DNA of 64,000 nt from positions 27,090 to 91,089 of the forward strand of contig FODP01000025.1 of NCBI GenBank assembly GCA_900110395.1, in the 5' to 3' direction. The notes under the pieces are model-generated. The model made no database searches. It had not been told where the DNA came from and worked only from the letters and a program-made list of their open reading frames with translations. The translations under genes and the position numbers were made by a program. Positions within the stretch are counted from its first letter, which is position 1. Each line of letters opens with the position of its first letter. Shown piece after piece: positions 26,107 to 33,340 of the stretch. The DNA is from Rhodospirillales bacterium URHD0017. GTDB lineage: Bacteria > Pseudomonadota > Alphaproteobacteria > Reyranellales > Reyranellaceae.

Positions 26107-27147
26107 CTAGAACGGCCCTCGGAAGCGGCGCTCGTGGCTGAAGAAGTCCTCGCCGTCGAGGTTGGCCGCTTCCAGCCCGAGCATGTCCTCGACAGCGTGC
26201 ACGATCGTCTTTGCGTTGGGATAGAACTCGTTCTCGAGCTCGCGCACGGTCGGAGCCGGTGTCTGAGCAAAGCCGATGCGCTTGACCGGCGCCTTGAGCT
26301 TGCCGAAGCACTTCTCGTTGATGCGCGCCGACAGCTCGGCGCTGAAGCCCGAGTCGACCCAGTCGCAATCGGCGATGATGCAGCGCCCGGTCCGCTTCAC
26401 CGATTCGACGATCAGGTTCTCGTCGAGCGGCGCCAGGGTGCGCGGATCGACGATCTCCACCGAGACGCCGCGCTTGGCGAGGATATCGGCCGCCAGCCGC
26501 GCCTCGACGTTCATCCAGGACAGGCCGACCACGGTGACGTCCTTGCCCGGCCGCAGGATGCGCCCGACGCCGAGCGGTATCTCATAGGGCTCCTCTGGCA
26601 CATCCTCCTCGGCCCAGTAAAGCCAACGGTGCTCGAAGCAGATCACCGGATTGTCGTCGCGGATCGCGGCGATCATCATGCCCTTCATGTCGGATGGCGT
26701 CGTAGGCGCGATAACCTTCAGGCCAGGAATGTGCGTGAAGTTCGAGAACAGCGCCTTGGAGTGCTGTGCGCCCTGGCCCCAGCCTCGGCCGATCACGGCG
26801 CGCACCACCAGCGGCACCTTGAGCTTGCCGCCGGTCGAATAGGTGTAGTTCGACACCATGTTGATCAGCTGGTTGGTCGCCAGGATCATGAAGTCGACGC
26901 GGATATGGACGTGGATCGGCCGCAGGCCGCGGATCGCGGCGCCGAGGCCGAAGCCCGTCATCGCGTCCTCCGAGATCGGCGTATCGAAGCAGCGCTCCTT
27001 GCCGAACTTCTCGGGAATTCCCTTGGTGGTGCCGAAGATCGACGACCAGGTCGGCACGCCGATGCCGTAGACGAAGACGCGGCTGTCGCGCTCCATCTCC
27101 TGCGTCGTCGCCTCGCGGATGGCGCCGGCGTAATCAAGCTTTCTCAT
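26107..27147 (-). CDS. Pyruvate dehydrogenase E1 beta-like TPP enzyme subunit (second pair)
   Basis: A 346-residue paralogue of 23120..24205, with TPISEDAMTGFGLGAAIRG for the TPP-activating Glu, GWGQGAQHSKAL, HIPGLKVIAPTTP, and a RRFRGPF end. ATG 27147 has AGGTG upstream and overlaps the end of the alpha gene by 14 bases, indicating coupled translation. The two beta subunits clearly share a common ancestor but differ widely, so two different substrates are likely. No E2 or E3 is nearby. Confidence 0.88.
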   Translation of the reverse strand: MRKLDYAGAIREATTQEMERDSRVFVYGIGVPTWSSIFGTTKGIPEKFGKERCFDTPISEDAMTGFGLGAAIRGLRPIHVHIRVDFMILATNQLINMVSNYTYSTGGKLKVPLVVRAVIGRGWGQGAQHSKALFSNFTHIPGLKVIAPTTPSDMKGMMIAAIRDDNPVICFEHRWLYWAEEDVPEEPYEIPLGVGRILRPGKDVTVVGLSWMNVEARLAADILAKRGVSVEIVDPRTLAPLDENLIVESVKRTGRCIIADCDWVDSGFSAELSARINEKCFGKLKAPVKRIGFAQTPAPTVRELENEFYPNAKTIVHAVEDMLGLEAANLDGEDFFSHERRFRGPF

Positions 27148-28126
27148 AGAACACACCTGCGTGCAGCCGGTCGGGTGTCGGGATCGGCGCCTGCGACGCC
27201 CGCTTCACGCTTGCCTGAATGGCCTTGTCGATCTCGTCTTCCATCGCCGCGATGGCACTCTCGGTTACCTGGTGCTTGGCGAGCCGCGCGCGTTGCACCT
27301 TGAGCGCGTCACGATCGATCCATTCGCGCTCGACCGTCGCCTGGTCGCGATAGCCCCAGTTCCAGTCGGTGCCGATGCCGACATGTTCGAGATAGCGGCA
27401 GCACTTGACGTTGAGGAACGCCGGACGGCGGTCGCGATGCGCCTTGGCCACGGCTTCCTTCGCCAGGGAATAAACGCTCTCGACATCGCCGCTGTCGTCC
27501 TCGTAGGTGTCGGCGCCGAACGGCTTGACGGCGTCGGACAGCGACTTCGACACCTGGCGGGCCTCGCGCGGCGTATCGACGGCGTAGCCGTTGTCCTCGC
27601 AGACGAAGATCACCGGCAGCTTGAACAGCGCGGCAGCGTTGATGCTCTCCCAGAAAACGCCGGCATCGGCCGCGCCATCACCGAAGAACACCACGGAGGT
27701 GCGGCCGGTCTTGAGCTGCCTGTTGGCGAAGGCGGCGCCGACCGCGACGGGGATCTGCGTGGCAACGACGCCGCTCGACAGGATGTGGCCCTGGTCGGGG
27801 GCGGCGAGATGCATCGACCCACCCTTGCCTTCACCCGTTCCGGACGTGCGGCCATAGAGCTCCGAGAAGAAGCGGTCCGTGTCGTGCGTCTGCGCCAGGA
27901 AGGCGGCATGGCTGCGGTAGGAAGCGAAGACGTCGGCCTTGCCCTCGAGGGCCGAACACACCCCGACGCACACGAACTCCTGGCCCATCGACATGTGCAT
28001 GGGCGTACGCATGAGGTTTTCGGCATAGTGCTTGACGATGTATTCTTCGGAACGTCGAGCCAGGAACAGGCTCTTGAACAACTTTATCGTCGTCGCTTTG
28101 GGCAGGGGTTCGCGGGCAAAACTCAT
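27134..28126 (-). CDS. Pyruvate dehydrogenase E1 alpha-like TPP enzyme subunit (second pair)
   Basis: A 330-residue E1 alpha with GDGAADAGVFWESINA running to CEDNGYAV, MSMGQEFVCVGV, FASYRSHA and GKGGSMHL. ATG 28126 was chosen; the long upstream open frame is the antisense of the divergent dehydratase gene. It begins a leftward operon of alpha, beta, SDR, alpha, beta ending at 23120. The promoter candidate at 28157-28185 lies just upstream. Confidence 0.87.
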   Translation of the reverse strand: MSFAREPLPKATTIKLFKSLFLARRSEEYIVKHYAENLMRTPMHMSMGQEFVCVGVCSALEGKADVFASYRSHAAFLAQTHDTDRFFSELYGRTSGTGEGKGGSMHLAAPDQGHILSSGVVATQIPVAVGAAFANRQLKTGRTSVVFFGDGAADAGVFWESINAAALFKLPVIFVCEDNGYAVDTPREARQVSKSLSDAVKPFGADTYEDDSGDVESVYSLAKEAVAKAHRDRRPAFLNVKCCRYLEHVGIGTDWNWGYRDQATVEREWIDRDALKVQRARLAKHQVTESAIAAMEDEIDKAIQASVKRASQAPIPTPDRLHAGVFYEKA

Positions 28127-28143
28127 CGTGACTATCGTTATTT

Positions 28144-28185
28144 CTATGGTGGTCGGACCATAGAGACCTCCGACTCGCAAGGCAA
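28144..28185 (-). promoter_or_regulatory. Predicted promoter with overlapping palindrome for the leftward TPP enzyme operon
   Basis: Leftward, TTGCCT (28185-28180) and TATGGT (28162-28157) are 17 bases apart. The -10 lies inside a perfect inverted repeat, CTATGGT (28144-28150) and ACCATAG (28157-28163) with a six-base centre. An operator overlapping the -10 box would permit repression. The leader would be about 25-30 bases. Confidence 0.35.
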
Positions 28186-28210
28186 CGGCAGGGGTTTCCC
28201 GGCCGGGGTG

Positions 28211-28253
28211 GCCTTTTGTCATTGTCTCAATTAAGTAGACCGCCACAAAAGGC
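28211..28253 (+). promoter_or_regulatory. Inverted repeat upstream of the rightward heptose operon
   Basis: Nine-base perfect arms GCCTTTTGT (28211-28219) and ACAAAAGGC (28245-28253) lie 17 bases before ATG 28271. The 25-base interval is AT-rich for this genome. It may be an operator or a leader hairpin. Confidence 0.3.
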
Positions 28254-28270
28254 AGGATAGACGGGGGACG

Positions 28271-29290
28271 ATGGCTGCTCGGCGCGCGCTTATCACAGGA
28301 ATCACGGGGATGGTGGGCTCCCACCTCGCCGAGTTCCTGCTCGACAAGACCGACTGGGATGTCATCGGCATGTGCCGCTGGCGCAGCCCGCTCGACAACC
28401 TGGCCAACATCGCCCATCGCATCAACTCGAAGGATCGTGTCTCGCTGCTGTACGGCGACCTGCGCGACACGATGTCGATCCAGAAGGTGGTTGCCGACGC
28501 GAAGCCGGACTACGTCTTCCACCTCGCCGCGCAGAGCTTCCCGCGCACCAGCTTCGATGCGCCGCTCGACACCATGGACACCAACGTCCAGGGCACGGTG
28601 CGCGTGCTCGACGCCCTGAAGCAGCATGCGCCCAAGGCCATCATCCATGTCTGCGCCTCGTCCGAGGTGTTCGGCCGGGTGCCGAAGGAGAAGCTGCCGA
28701 TCGACGAGGAGTGCACCTTCCATCCCGCGTCGCCCTACGCCATCTCCAAGGTCGGCACCGACCTGGTCGGCCGCTTCTACGCCGAGGCCTACGGCATGAC
28801 GGTCATGACGACCCGCATGTTCACCCACACCGGGCCGCGACGCGGCGACGTCTTCGCCGAATCGACCTTCGCCAAGCAGATCGCGATGATCGAGCACAAT
28901 CGCATCCCGCCGATCGTCAAGGTCGGCAATCTGCAATCGCTGCGCACGGTGGCCGACGTGCGCGACGCGGTGCGCGCCTACTATATGCTGGTCACCGTCA
29001 AGCCGACGGCAGGCGCCTACTACAACATCGGCGGCACGCACTCCTGCACGGTGAAGGACATCCTCGACACGCTGATCTCCTTCTCGCCGGCCAAGGACGC
29101 CATCAAGGTCGAGGTCGATCCCGACCGGCTGCGTCCCATCGATGCCGACCTGCAGGTGCCCAACACTGCGAAATTCCACGCCCATACCGGCTGGAAGCCC
29201 GAGATTCCCCATGAGAAGACACTGCGCGACCTGCTGGACTACTGGCGGGAGCGCGTGGCAACGGAAGGCGACCGTTTTCTGACCCGCTGA
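28271..29290 (+). CDS. GDP-mannose 4,6-dehydratase-like nucleotide-sugar dehydratase
   Basis: A 339-residue extended SDR with TGITGMVGSHL, YGDLRD, HLAAQSFPRTSF, CASSEVFGRV (Ser and Glu of dehydratases), YAISK (complete YxxxK) and RPIDADLQV. The pattern is closest to GDP-mannose/GDP-heptose dehydratases. It heads an operon with a heptose kinase and an RmlC-like epimerase, so GDP-manno-heptose is the likely substrate, as with DmhA/DdahA of other bacteria. The product would be a 4-keto-6-deoxy sugar, the usual input for the aminotransferases, C-methyltransferases and reductases nearby. Confidence 0.82.
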   Translation: MAARRALITGITGMVGSHLAEFLLDKTDWDVIGMCRWRSPLDNLANIAHRINSKDRVSLLYGDLRDTMSIQKVVADAKPDYVFHLAAQSFPRTSFDAPLDTMDTNVQGTVRVLDALKQHAPKAIIHVCASSEVFGRVPKEKLPIDEECTFHPASPYAISKVGTDLVGRFYAEAYGMTVMTTRMFTHTGPRRGDVFAESTFAKQIAMIEHNRIPPIVKVGNLQSLRTVADVRDAVRAYYMLVTVKPTAGAYYNIGGTHSCTVKDILDTLISFSPAKDAIKVEVDPDRLRPIDADLQVPNTAKFHAHTGWKPEIPHEKTLRDLLDYWRERVATEGDRFLTR

Positions 29291-29334
29291 GGCGGCAGAT
29301 CGGCGAGACTGTCGGAAAGGTTGATGATCTTCAG

Positions 29335-30354
29335 ATGCTGATGGCAATTTCCCGCACGCCGTACCGGGTGTCGTTTTTCGGCGGCGGCACGGACTACCCG
29401 CCCTGGTTCCGCCGGCATGGCGGAGCCGTGCTGTCTATGGCCATCAACAAGTACTGCTATATCGGCACCGGCTTCCTGCCGCCGTTCTTCGGCATCCGCC
29501 ATCGCATCATCTGGTCGCACATCGAGGCCGTGGGCTCCGCCGCCGAGATCCAGCATCCCGCCGTGCGCGCCGGCCTGGAGGTGCTGGGCTACGACGACAG
29601 CCAGGGTATCGAGCTGTTCCACCAGGGCGACCTGCCGGCGCGCTCGGGCATCGGTTCGAGCTCGGCCTTCGCCGTCGGCCTGATCAACGTATTGACCGCC
29701 ATGCGTGGCAAGTCCCTCGATGCACACGCGCTTGCGGTAAGCGCCACGGACCTCGAGCAGAACAAGCTCAAGGAAGCGGTAGGTTGCCAGGATCAGATCG
29801 CCAGCGCCTACGGCGGCATGAACGTCATCAAGTTCGAGCGCGATGATTCCTTCTCGGTGACCCCGCTCGGTCTCGACGACAGTCAGCGCCAGGGCTTCGA
29901 GAAGTGGTTGATGCTCTTCTATACCGGCAGCAGCCGGCTCTCGTCCGACTACGCGAAGAAGCTGATCAACAATCTCGAAGCCAACGCCAAGCACATGACG
30001 CGCATGCACGAGATGGTCGAGATCGGCGCCGAGCTGCTGCATGCCGGCAAGATCGAGGAATTCGGCAAGCTGCTGCACGAAGGCTGGACACTGAAGCGCG
30101 GTCTCGCCAACGGCACCAGCACCTCGACGATCGATCGCATTTACGACGACGCGCAGCGCGCCGGTGCGCTCGGCGGCAAGCTTTTGGGCGCCGGCGGCAC
30201 CGGCTTCATGGTGTTCGTGGTGCCGCCCGAGCGGCAGGCGGCCGTCGCCCAGGCGCTGTCGCATCTCATCACTGTGCCGGTTTCGGCCGATTTCACGGGC
30301 TCGACGATCGTCTACCGCAAGGAAGAGCTACTTGGCGGCGGGCTAGCGCGCTGA
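29335..30354 (+). CDS. hddA: D-glycero-D-manno-heptose 7-phosphate kinase-like GHMP kinase
   Basis: A 339-residue GHMP kinase: SRTPYRVSFFGGGTDYP at the start, LPARSGIGSSSAFAVGLIN as the ATP loop, and LLGAGGTGFMVF near the end. The FGGGTDYP and GIGSSSA motifs are typical of HddA. The enzyme would phosphorylate sedoheptulose-derived heptose-7-phosphate at C1. Together with the fused HddC/phosphatase at 17691 it forms most of the GDP-heptose pathway; GmhA isomerase is not in the window. An alternative ATG lies two codons downstream. Confidence 0.85.
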   Translation: MLMAISRTPYRVSFFGGGTDYPPWFRRHGGAVLSMAINKYCYIGTGFLPPFFGIRHRIIWSHIEAVGSAAEIQHPAVRAGLEVLGYDDSQGIELFHQGDLPARSGIGSSSAFAVGLINVLTAMRGKSLDAHALAVSATDLEQNKLKEAVGCQDQIASAYGGMNVIKFERDDSFSVTPLGLDDSQRQGFEKWLMLFYTGSSRLSSDYAKKLINNLEANAKHMTRMHEMVEIGAELLHAGKIEEFGKLLHEGWTLKRGLANGTSTSTIDRIYDDAQRAGALGGKLLGAGGTGFMVFVVPPERQAAVAQALSHLITVPVSADFTGSTIVYRKEELLGGGLAR

Positions 30355-30370
30355 TCGACAGGGGGTTGGG

Positions 30371-30886
30371 ATGGAAGTGTTCACGACAAAGCTCGAATCG
30401 GTGCTGCTGATCAAGCCGCCGACCGTGTTCGAGGATTTCCGCGGCCACTACATCGAGACCTACAACCGCAAGGCCTACTTCACGGCCGGTATCCCGATCG
30501 AGTTCATCCAGGACGACATCTCGATGTCGCATCGCCACGTGTTGCGCGGCATCCACGGCGACACCAAGACGTGGAAGCTGATCTCGTGCCTGCAGGGCAG
30601 CTTCTACATGGTGGTGGTGAACAACGACCCAAGCTCCTCGCAGTACCGTCAGTGGGAGGCCTTCACCCTCTCCGATACCAATCGCCTGCAGGTGCTGGTG
30701 CCGCCCAACTTCGGCAACGGGCATCTGGTGATGAGCGAGCGGGCGATCTTCCACTACAAGCAAAGCACGGAATACGACCGCGCCGGCCAGTTCACGATCT
30801 CGTGGAACGATCCGGACCTGAAGATCTGGTGGCCGGTCGCAAACCCGATCGTCTCTCAGCGCGACCAGGGGCACACGAAGGGCTAG
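30371..30886 (+). CDS. RmlC-like sugar 3,5-epimerase-like cupin
   Basis: A 171-residue protein with the RmlC pattern: VFEDFRGHYIE, HVLRGIHGDTKTWKLI, VPPNFGNGHLVMSE and FHYKQSTEYD. His residues of the cupin site are kept. Length fits the single-domain C3 or C3/C5 epimerases that act after heptose dehydratases (for instance the DdahB group). It closes the operon 28271-30886 with a 16-base gap. The start ATG 30371 follows GGGGGTTGGG. Confidence 0.82.
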   Translation: MEVFTTKLESVLLIKPPTVFEDFRGHYIETYNRKAYFTAGIPIEFIQDDISMSHRHVLRGIHGDTKTWKLISCLQGSFYMVVVNNDPSSSQYRQWEAFTLSDTNRLQVLVPPNFGNGHLVMSERAIFHYKQSTEYDRAGQFTISWNDPDLKIWWPVANPIVSQRDQGHTKG

Positions 30887-30915
30887 AGCGACGTCGTCAC
30901 CCCCGACGTCATGCT

Positions 30916-30939
30916 CCTCTCCCCCTAGCGGGGGAGAGG
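30916..30939. repeat. Solitary REP-like palindrome overlapping the end of the AGE epimerase gene
   Basis: A 24-base palindrome with arms CCTCTCCCCC and GGGGGAGAGG around TAGC, identical in arms to the elements at 22979 and 45081. Its central CTA gives the leftward TAG stop codon of the gene ending at 30925. It lies between two convergent gene ends. Confidence 0.85.
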
Positions 30940-32091
30940 AACATGAGGATGCGTCACGAACCGGCTGAGTTCGTCGATCGCGCCCAGCAGGTGATAGAGC
31001 GTGCTGGCGGGCATGTACTCGCTGACGCAGCAACCGTCGTGATCGAGCCTGTCGAGCCAGCCGCCGGGCGGATCGAGCGTCAGGAAGCGATCGCGCAGCA
31101 GCACGACCAGCGCCGCCGCCCTGCCCTCGCCCTGCGTCCGGCCATGCCGCGCCTCCACCAGGTTCGCCTTGATCGCCTCGGTCACCGGCCAGATGCGGCG
31201 CACGCCGGCGCGGGCTGTACCGTCGACCAGCAGTTCGCCGACGATCATCCCGGCCTCGTCGAAGCCGTAGCGGTCGGCGTGGCCGTAGAGCGCATCGACG
31301 TAGGTCTGCACCGATCGTCCACTGGCCTGCTCGAAGCGGCGCAACAGCCACACCCATTCATGGTGATGGCCAGGCTCGACGATGCGGCCGACGAGGCCGT
31401 CGGCCGGCTTGAGATCGGCGGTGAAGTATTCGCCGACCACGCCGGGGTCGCGGAAGAAGCGCGTTGCGAACAGGTCGAACAGTTCCGTCGTACGCGCGAG
31501 ATGGCTTTCCTGCCGCGAGCATTCCCACAGGGCGAGAAGGCCCTCGAACAGGTGCATGTGGGGGTTCTGCCGGCGCACCCCGCCGTTCGTCGGCAGCTCC
31601 TCGACGAAGCCGCCCCCCGCGGGCGCCGCCATGTGCCGGTCGATGAACGCCAGTGTCTCGTCGGCGAGCGCAAGCGCTTCGCGGTGGCCGGTTGCCTCGA
31701 CATAGGAGGCGACCGCCAGCAGGACGAATGCATGGGTGTAGAGGTCGCGGCGAGCGTCGGCGACGGAGCCGTCGCGCTGGATGGAAAAGACCCAACCCGC
31801 GCGCTCATCCCGGCCGCGGTAATCGCGGACCATCGATGCAAAGGCCCGCTCGACCAGAGCAACGGCGTCTGGATGCCAGCCGCGCCTGGCCGCCAGCGCG
31901 TAGGCGTGGATCTGCCGGGCCTGCGACATGAGGCGCAGGGGAACGTCGGACAGACGCCCGCCGGCCAGCGTCAGGCGCTCCTCGAAACGGCTGTGCTCGG
32001 CGTCGAAGCCCGCGGTTGCCCACAGCGGAAGAGCCGCATCGATCGCCCAATCGACGAGGCCAGTCGCCGCTGGTTCGAGTCGCGCCAACAT
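30925..32091 (-). CDS. AGE-family (N-acylglucosamine 2-epimerase-like) sugar isomerase
   Basis: A 388-residue protein of the alpha/alpha-barrel epimerase family. Features are RLMSQARQIHAYALAARRG, DLYTHAFVLLAVASY, NPHMHLFEGLLALWE, VEPGHHHEWVWLL with the catalytic histidines, and RIWPVTEAIKANL. Members interconvert mannose/glucose or N-acylated aldoses at C2. I chose ATG 32091 because the upstream open-frame extension is arginine-rich shadow. The last residues and stop codon are inside a REP-like palindrome, so the native end may have been altered. Substrate unknown. Confidence 0.87.
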   Translation of the reverse strand: MLARLEPAATGLVDWAIDAALPLWATAGFDAEHSRFEERLTLAGGRLSDVPLRLMSQARQIHAYALAARRGWHPDAVALVERAFASMVRDYRGRDERAGWVFSIQRDGSVADARRDLYTHAFVLLAVASYVEATGHREALALADETLAFIDRHMAAPAGGGFVEELPTNGGVRRQNPHMHLFEGLLALWECSRQESHLARTTELFDLFATRFFRDPGVVGEYFTADLKPADGLVGRIVEPGHHHEWVWLLRRFEQASGRSVQTYVDALYGHADRYGFDEAGMIVGELLVDGTARAGVRRIWPVTEAIKANLVEARHGRTQGEGRAAALVVLLRDRFLTLDPPGGWLDRLDHDGCCVSEYMPASTLYHLLGAIDELSRFVTHPHVPLPR

Positions 32092-32113
32092 GAAGTGGGA
32101 GCTTCGACCGCCT

Positions 32114-33160
32114 CTAGCGCGCCGCGACCGTGTCGGCGACGCGCTCGGCCGGGATGGCGACCACGTTGGCGGAGAGCGGATCACCGTCGCGCGGCGCTTC
32201 CAGCAACCCGGTCACGGGTGAGAACACGAAGATCTCGTAGCTGAGATCGCCCCGCAGCATGCCGATAAGGGAATCCGCGCAGTTGCCCTGCGCCCGCAAC
32301 GCCTTGTCGTTGACCTCGAGCAGCAGGATCGGCCGCATCGTCTTCAGCACCGTCGCGGCGCCTGCGATGACCCGGGCCTCCGCGCCTTCGACGTCGATTT
32401 TCACGAAATCGACCTGTGCCAGGGCCAAGCGGGCGATCACGGCATCGAGCGGCTCGATCGGCACCCGCTCGAGGCTGGCGCGCACCACGTCGTCATGGGC
32501 GAAGCTGCCCAGCGTGTTGTGCCCGGCATGGACGCCGTGGGCCAGGTGCAGGTCGGCAAGGCCCGAGGCGGCGCCAATGGCGGCCGGCACGACGGTCACG
32601 TTGTCGAGGCCGTTGCGGCCGAGGTTGCGCTGGAGATGGGCGCGCTCCCGCGAGCTGGGCTCGGCGGCGATGACACGGCCGGACGGCCCGACCCGCCGGG
32701 CGGCGAACAGCGTGTAGTAGCCGTCGTTGGCGCCGACATCGACGAACACCATGCCGGGCTTCAGGACCCGGTCGAGGAAGGCGAACTCGTTGGGCTCGAA
32801 CGAGCCGCAGACATAAAGGCAGAGGCTGTTGTCGTTGCCCAAAGTGAGATCGACCGTGGTGCCGCTGTGCCAGCGCACGGTGATCGGCACGGCGAGGTCC
32901 TTCTCACGGGCGGCTTCCCACAGGGCGCCGCGCCGGCAGGCCAGCCAGCGCCGCTGGTCGTAGTACTCCTCGGCGAAGACCCAGCCTGGGCGCGGCCGCA
33001 GGCGGGGTCCGCCGGGCGCCAGGCACGCTGCATAAGTCGAGCCGATTGCCGGCGCGTTCACGATCAGCCAGCGACCGAGATTGTCGAGGTGGTAGCCAAC
33101 ACCGGAGCAGATCCGGTCCCATGCGCTGGGGGCGCTGATCGAGCGGCGAGCAGTCGTCAT
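32114..33160 (-). CDS. FkbM-family SAM-dependent methyltransferase
   Basis: The 348-residue protein has FVDVGANDGYYTLFAA as motif I, IAAEPSSRERAHLQRNL, VDFVKIDVEGAEARVIAG (the FkbM signature) and PILLLEVND. The first 100 residues are less conserved. FkbM proteins methylate sugar or polyketide hydroxyls. It precedes the AGE epimerase gene by 22 bases on the same strand. It diverges from surA across a 180-base gap that marks the edge of the glycan island. Confidence 0.87.
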   Translation of the reverse strand: MTTARRSISAPSAWDRICSGVGYHLDNLGRWLIVNAPAIGSTYAACLAPGGPRLRPRPGWVFAEEYYDQRRWLACRRGALWEAAREKDLAVPITVRWHSGTTVDLTLGNDNSLCLYVCGSFEPNEFAFLDRVLKPGMVFVDVGANDGYYTLFAARRVGPSGRVIAAEPSSRERAHLQRNLGRNGLDNVTVVPAAIGAASGLADLHLAHGVHAGHNTLGSFAHDDVVRASLERVPIEPLDAVIARLALAQVDFVKIDVEGAEARVIAGAATVLKTMRPILLLEVNDKALRAQGNCADSLIGMLRGDLSYEIFVFSPVTGLLEAPRDGDPLSANVVAIPAERVADTVAAR

Positions 33161-33283
33161 TCGTCGGATCGTTCCCCCCGTTTTACCTTAGCCCCTGCGT
33201 CGTGTTCGGCTAAACCACCCGTAGGCGAGCGTCAAGCGCGCCCGTATCTTGCCATAGTCCACCACTAAGGCATTCGCCATCCG

Positions 33284-33311
33284 TTGCAGCGCAACTGCCG
33301 CGGAATATACT
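33284..33311 (+). promoter_or_regulatory. Predicted sigma-70 promoter for surA-pdxA-rsmA
   Basis: TTGCAG (33284-33289) and TATACT (33306-33311) with a 16-base spacer. The predicted start is near 33318, giving a leader of about 22 bases to surA ATG 33341. The -10 box differs from consensus at one position. Confidence 0.45.
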
Positions 33312-33340
33312 ATCGGCCCCTCTGTCAAACTGTCGGTGCA

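Noticed and set aside
23120..28126. Treating the TPP pairs as the housekeeping pyruvate dehydrogenase
   Set aside because: No E2 or E3 genes are present, there are two diverged pairs, and the context is sugar metabolism.
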